NCBI RefSeq assembly: GCF_018860505.1
Contig: NZ_JAHKPU010000002.1
Span: forward strand, 29,805-93,804
DNA from: Pacificibacter marinus
GTDB lineage: Bacteria; Pseudomonadota; Alphaproteobacteria; Rhodobacterales; Rhodobacteraceae
Length of the DNA: 64,000 nucleotides
Direction: 5' to 3'
The notes beneath the pieces are model-generated. The model saw nothing but the letters and a program-made list of their open reading frames with translations. It searched no databases and was not told where the DNA came from. Positions 59,800-64,000 of this stretch are shown one piece after another (the first letter of the stretch is position 1; each line of letters starts with the position of its first letter). A program made the translations under genes and the position numbers.

Positions 59800-61238
59800 G
59801 CGGAGGCCTCCTTGGTTTGGTCAATCTCTTGTTTGGAAATATCTTGAGCAATAGAATTTTGCGCCCCCTCAGGCGCTTGCCAATCGCGCAGATCAATCTT
59901 GCCCGTCACCGCGGCAGAGATCAGCGCCGTGCGGCGTTCTTTGAGGAGGGTGATGGCGGATTGGGCTTTGTTATCTATTTGGTCAAAATAGCGGGACCTT
60001 AGCTTGACAGTATCGCATATCATTTTTTGTTCTTCATATGGTGGAATTGTGAGATTCATCCTAGCGAGAATGGAAATATAGATATGCTTGATAGTTGTGC
60101 CACCGGCATCAAATATCATCTTTTTTTGATAGATTTCAGCAGAAAGCAGCGATTCCAAATATTCGGGAAATATCTCATCAGGATCGACGCGTAGAAGAGC
60201 AATCGATTGGCTGATACATATCTCCTCTTCATCGCGAACTAATGCTACGCGCCCCAAGGTGCCATCTTTTGTAATAAGAATGTCTCCGATTTCTGGTTTG
60301 CTTTTTGGAGACAATTTAGTTCGGAATGCAAGGTCACTCGTTCTTCGTGCTGATTGGTAATTCACTGCACCAAACTCAATATCCGCTGCGGTCAACATAT
60401 AGGGCCCTGCATCGGTGGTAGGCATTGGGTTCGTGAATCCATATGAGATATAGCTGCAAACCAGCCCAACTCGGCCAATCCGCCAATGCGCGGGAACATC
60501 GCCGAGCCAGTCGATGCCGGAGGGGCGCAGGGGGGCGGATTTGTCGAGACCCTTGGTCACGGCATGGCTGATCACCGCTTGGCGCTTTTCCTCAAGCAGC
60601 GCGATCAACCGCTCCTGCTTGGCAATCAACCCATCAATCTTGGCCGTCTCATGATCCAAAAAAGCCGCGATTTTGGTTTGTTCGGAGAGAGGGGGGAACG
60701 TCCATGTCTCAGATAGGTATGCGTTGCTATCTAAGTTCTGGATTCCCGTACTTTGCTTGACAGAACGCAAATTCAGATTGATCGAATAAGCAGTATGGAA
60801 CGCATATGTTAGGAAGCTGCTATCAAAGTGTTCAAGAGGGGACATCTTTGCCACAAAATTTGATGTAACTGCTTCAAACGTTTTTTGGAACTGTACAACC
60901 TGACCAACCAAAGTTTTTTCGCCGCCACCGGATTTCTCAATGAGTAGATCCCCATAGCTCAGCTTGCGGTTCGCTTTTTCAGAAGGTCGTATGCTTCGAA
61001 CTGAATATCCGTCGTCAACGAGCGATAATTTTGGTCGATCAAAATCTGCGACGCGAACTACGATAGTATCATTTGTCCCGCCGTCGGGATTATCGCCCCA
61101 AAATCCATTCACGCATCCATCAACAGTGCGCTTGAACTGAAATGTCCCCCACCCCTCAGGAATATCTCCCAGCCACTCCACACCAGAGGGTTTATACGCC
61201 GGATAGGGCCGATATTTTGCTTGTCCTGCGGCCATCAC
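59796..61238 (-). CDS. hsdS: Type I restriction-modification specificity subunit HsdS
   Basis: A 480-residue specificity protein with two target-recognition domains. The first follows [11 protein letters not shown] near residue 21, the second [12 protein letters not shown] near 243; each ends with a conserved helix ([39 protein letters not shown] and its C-terminal counterpart). These helices space the two half-sites. Sequence between is variable, as expected. It overlaps hsdM and hsdR by four bases at each end. Confidence 0.95.
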   Translation of the reverse strand: MMAAGQAKYRPYPAYKPSGVEWLGDIPEGWGTFQFKRTVDGCVNGFWGDNPDGGTNDTIVVRVADFDRPKLSLVDDGYSVRSIRPSEKANRKLSYGDLLIEKSGGGEKTLVGQVVQFQKTFEAVTSNFVAKMSPLEHFDSSFLTYAFHTAYSINLNLRSVKQSTGIQNLDSNAYLSETWTFPPLSEQTKIAAFLDHETAKIDGLIAKQERLIALLEEKRQAVISHAVTKGLDKSAPLRPSGIDWLGDVPAHWRIGRVGLVCSYISYGFTNPMPTTDAGPYMLTAADIEFGAVNYQSARRTSDLAFRTKLSPKSKPEIGDILITKDGTLGRVALVRDEEEICISQSIALLRVDPDEIFPEYLESLLSAEIYQKKMIFDAGGTTIKHIYISILARMNLTIPPYEEQKMICDTVKLRSRYFDQIDNKAQSAITLLKERRTALISAAVTGKIDLRDWQAPEGAQNSIAQDISKQEIDQTKEASA

Positions 61239-63538
61239 ACATGCACCTCTTGCAGCAGCACCATGATCTCGGCGCTGACAGCGTCCAGTTCGGCGTCAAT
61301 CTCGGCCAGATCGCGCGGCGGGGTGTAGGTATAGAAATGCCGGTTGAACGGGATTTCATAGCCAACGATGCCAATACCGCCATCAATCGCATCCACCTTG
61401 CCCGCGTCAATCCACGCATCTGGCACATGGGGTGCGACCTCTGCTGTAAAATACGCTTCGTTCAGCGCGTTCACAGGCCGCATTGGGTCCAGCGGCACGT
61501 TCTCATTATCGCGCAGATCGCCGTCGGGTTTGTATTCCACGACCTGCCCATCCACCGCGAACAGCCCATACAGCGGATTTGCGGCGGTGTTTTTGTGCAC
61601 CTTCTTGACGACCTTTTCGGCCTTTGGGTTCTTCCAGCTAACCGCAGTGGTGATTTGTTTCTTGGCTGCGGTGTCCAGCTTGATCCCCGTCGCTTTGATC
61701 GCCGCGTCATAGCCGTTCATATCGTCATGCTGATCCGTGCCGATCTTGGCCTGCAAGGCCCGCGCCGTTTGCAAAATCGCCAGTTGGTCGCGCCATGTCT
61801 TTGGGTCCAGCGCATCTTTGATCTGTTTCTCTTTCAGCTCGGGGAACTCTGCCTTGATATGGGTGCGGATGTCGATTTCGTGATCGCTCAGCACGCCGTA
61901 ATCCGCGCCGTTCTCATCCCAGCCTGTGCCATACTGTTCGTAAATCCACTCTGTGATGGCGTGCAGCGGTTTGGGCGCAAAGCGCAGAGGGGCGATACGA
62001 TCATCGCTGAACTGATAGCTTTCGCGCAAGGGCCGCTCGATCGTTAAACGCCGGTAGCCAAACTCATGGGTGTGGAAGATCTTAGAGGCAAAGGTCTTGG
62101 GCGTGACCGCTTTAGGGGTCGCAGATTGCCGCCCCCGATTGCTTTTGGCGTCCTCGGGTTTGTCGAGCGTTTCCGCCTCGACAGGTTCGAAGTTTCCAAA
62201 GCAGCGGGTGATCGTGGCGATGTCGCCCTCATCCATCCATTTGCGTTTGGACCCCAGAGATTTGCGCATCTTGCTATACAGGTCAGTGCCATTGACCAGC
62301 TGCACCTTGCCCTTGCGTTCCGGTGCCTTCTTGTTCGTCAGCACCCAGACATAGGTCGAGATGCCAGTGTTGTAGAACATGTCCGTGGGCAAGGCGACGA
62401 TGGCCTCAAGCAAATCGGTTTCAAGAATATGACGACGAATTTCGCTTTCGCCCGATCCAGCGCCCCCCGTGAAGAGCGGTGATCCATTGAGGATGATGCC
62501 AATGCGCCCGCCGCCTTCGTCCGTGTCGCGCAGTTTTGAGATCAGGTGCATCAGGAACAAAAGCGAGCCATCAGAGACGCGCGGCAAGCCAGGGCCAAAG
62601 CGTCCATCAAAGCCTTTGATCGCGTTCTCGTCCTTGATGTCTTTTTCGATCTTTTTCCAATCCACACCAAAGGGCGGGTTGGACAGCATGTAATCGAATT
62701 TGTCGTTGCCCAGTTGGTCCTGCGACAGGGTATTGCCCAGTTTGATATTGGTGACGTCTTGGCCCTTGATCAGCATATCCGCTTTGCAGATCGCATAGCT
62801 TTCTGGGTTCAATTCCTGCCCAAACGCCCGCATGACCGCTGCAGGGTTGAGTTGCATAACATATTCCATACCAGCGGATAGAAACCCGCCGGTGCCCGCT
62901 GTGGGGTCATAGATGGTGCGAATGATGCCGTCTTGGGAAAGACCCTTGTCGTCTTCCATGAACGCAAGGGATGTGGTGAGATCGACAATATCGCGGGGCG
63001 TAAAGTGTTCCCCTGCCGTTTCATTGGACCCTTCGGCAAAGCGGCGGATAAGCTCTTCGAACACCAGCCCCATGTCGTGGTTTGAAACAGCGTCAGGCCG
63101 AAGATCAGCGCCTTTGACCTGTTGCACGGCTTTGTAAAGCAAATTCGCATCACTCAGTTGCGCGATGAATTCCCCAAACTTGAAGTGCTCGAAGATTTCG
63201 CGTGCATCGGTTGAAAAGCTCTGAATGTAGCTTTCAAGGTTGTCTTTGATACCGCTGGCACCCAACGTCGCGAGATCCATTTTCGAAGTGTTGTAAAACG
63301 ATAACGTCGAGGCGCGGAGCAATAGCTTTTCTTTGGCCTCTTCCGGCAACCCCATGCTTTCAATGCGATCAGCTTCTGCAAGAACATCTGCCTTGTGTGA
63401 AGCCAGCACACATTCAAGGCGGCGCAGCAGAGTGAATGGCAGAATAATACGGCCATATTGGCTCTGCTTGAAATCCCCGCGCAAGAGATCCGCAAGTGAC
63501 CAAATGTAGGAAGCGAGATTGTTAGTAGATTGAGTCAC
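61235..63538 (-). CDS. hsdM: Type I restriction-modification methyltransferase HsdM
   Basis: A 767-residue N6-adenine methyltransferase. Motif I is [14 protein letters not shown] near residue 208 and motif IV SNPPFG near 284; the HsdM N-terminal helical domain (residues 5-140) has the typical [14 protein letters not shown] start. A C-terminal extension of about 200 residues makes it longer than E. coli HsdM (529), as in a subgroup of type I enzymes. First gene of the operon hsdM-hsdS-hsdR. Confidence 0.96.
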   Translation of the reverse strand: MTQSTNNLASYIWSLADLLRGDFKQSQYGRIILPFTLLRRLECVLASHKADVLAEADRIESMGLPEEAKEKLLLRASTLSFYNTSKMDLATLGASGIKDNLESYIQSFSTDAREIFEHFKFGEFIAQLSDANLLYKAVQQVKGADLRPDAVSNHDMGLVFEELIRRFAEGSNETAGEHFTPRDIVDLTTSLAFMEDDKGLSQDGIIRTIYDPTAGTGGFLSAGMEYVMQLNPAAVMRAFGQELNPESYAICKADMLIKGQDVTNIKLGNTLSQDQLGNDKFDYMLSNPPFGVDWKKIEKDIKDENAIKGFDGRFGPGLPRVSDGSLLFLMHLISKLRDTDEGGGRIGIILNGSPLFTGGAGSGESEIRRHILETDLLEAIVALPTDMFYNTGISTYVWVLTNKKAPERKGKVQLVNGTDLYSKMRKSLGSKRKWMDEGDIATITRCFGNFEPVEAETLDKPEDAKSNRGRQSATPKAVTPKTFASKIFHTHEFGYRRLTIERPLRESYQFSDDRIAPLRFAPKPLHAITEWIYEQYGTGWDENGADYGVLSDHEIDIRTHIKAEFPELKEKQIKDALDPKTWRDQLAILQTARALQAKIGTDQHDDMNGYDAAIKATGIKLDTAAKKQITTAVSWKNPKAEKVVKKVHKNTAANPLYGLFAVDGQVVEYKPDGDLRDNENVPLDPMRPVNALNEAYFTAEVAPHVPDAWIDAGKVDAIDGGIGIVGYEIPFNRHFYTYTPPRDLAEIDAELDAVSAEIMVLLQEVHV

Positions 63539-64000
63539 GTTTTCCGCCCATATATAAATGCATTTTTGGTTAAGATCACCGTAGGTTGAAGACCATTTTT
63601 TGTATAGTCACTTACCGCTTACGGTTTGAACCTGCCATGAGGGCATGGGTTGAACATCACAAAGCGCTATTAGGCGATGGACAGGCCTGATTTTTGAGAT
63701 TCTCGATATCTAAATGGGCGTCCCATATTGGCGCATAACGCCAGCAAGATTTGGAAAACAATTCCCGATTCAGTACGTGATGTTCAAGCAACACTAATAG
63801 CCCCTAATTTCGAGCGGCGTGAACGGCCCTGACCTGCTAATCATCAGTAACGCCTTCGCCTCAGTGGCGCTACGCCAAAGCAGCCATTCGTGCATCCCGC
63901 AGCATTTTCGGAGGATGAAGGTCTGTTGTGCGGACGAAGCCGCCGTTCATGATGAGATGAGTACCGTCAGAACTTGATCATTGTCCGTCGTCATATAAAG
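63539..64000. other. Upstream region of hsdM, no further gene seen
   Basis: About 460 bp to the window end. The hsdM promoter must lie in the first 150 bp, which include an AT-rich stretch (63551-63606). The remainder has roseobacter-type filler such as GCAGCCATTCGTGCATCC near 63880 and no convincing gene or RNA. Confidence 0.4.

Noticed and set aside
1..64000. CRISPR arrays, retrons, rRNA genes and diversity-generating repeats
   Set aside because: No regularly spaced repeat array, reverse transcriptase gene or rRNA sequence was seen.

Overview
The window looks like accessory DNA of an alphaproteobacterium, most likely of the Roseobacter/Rhodobacteraceae group. This rests on its codon use, its VirB-type conjugation genes, and intergenic filler resembling that of marine roseobacters; no rRNA or core chromosomal gene is present to confirm it. 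From position 1 to about 56,381 it reads as most of an integrative conjugative element (ICE). A 3' fragment of tRNA-Cys(GCA) at 56,334-56,381 is the probable right attachment site. No integrase and no intact tRNA-Cys were found, so the left end should lie outside the window.

Layout. 0-3.2 kb: Arc-type repressors with tandem operators, a TrbM-like secreted protein, an XRE regulator and an IS110-type insertion sequence. 3.3-6.9 kb: three AT-richer cargo genes (a protein with uracil-glycosylase-like motifs, an HNH endonuclease, a DUF2971-TPR protein). 7.1-8.6 kb: an RTX Ca2+-binding protein. 9.4-20.3 kb: a complete virB-type type IV secretion operon (virB1, 2, 3, 4, 7, a virB5-transglycosylase fusion, virB5, 8, 9, 10, 11, a DUF4177 gene, virB6). 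20.3-26.9 kb: two defence-like genes, a giant sacsin-type GHKL ATPase with a C-terminal nuclease-like domain and a NERD helicase. 27.1-31.4 kb: the mobilisation operon mobC, relaxase, virD4, running away from an inverted-repeat-rich candidate oriT at 31.4-31.6 kb. 32.3-33.4 kb: antirestriction gene ardC preceded by a very large hairpin, resembling a leading region with an ssDNA promoter.

33.9-48.2 kb is a DNA phosphorothioation defence island of the Ssp type. sspA is divergent from an operon sspB-sspC-sspD that continues into a DEAH helicase, a MORC/MutL-like GHKL ATPase and a PLD-type nuclease, which I take as an SspFGH-like restriction module. Downstream of sspA lie a phosphorothioation-associated methyltransferase and an ExoI-like exonuclease. 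sspC carries an in-frame run of eleven G, which could make the whole system phase variable.

48.5-56.1 kb is a toxin-antitoxin and cargo region: hipBA with two operators, an orphan HipB-like regulator with two palindromic operators, an AbiEii-type nucleotidyltransferase with a small partner, an ankyrin protein paired with a HicA-like small protein, a 29-residue basic peptide, and a replication-initiator-like protein whose gene contains an iteron-like repeat array. Beyond the tRNA fragment, 56.5-63.5 kb, lies an hsdMSR type I restriction-modification operon, either the flanking chromosome or a second island accreted at the same tRNA.
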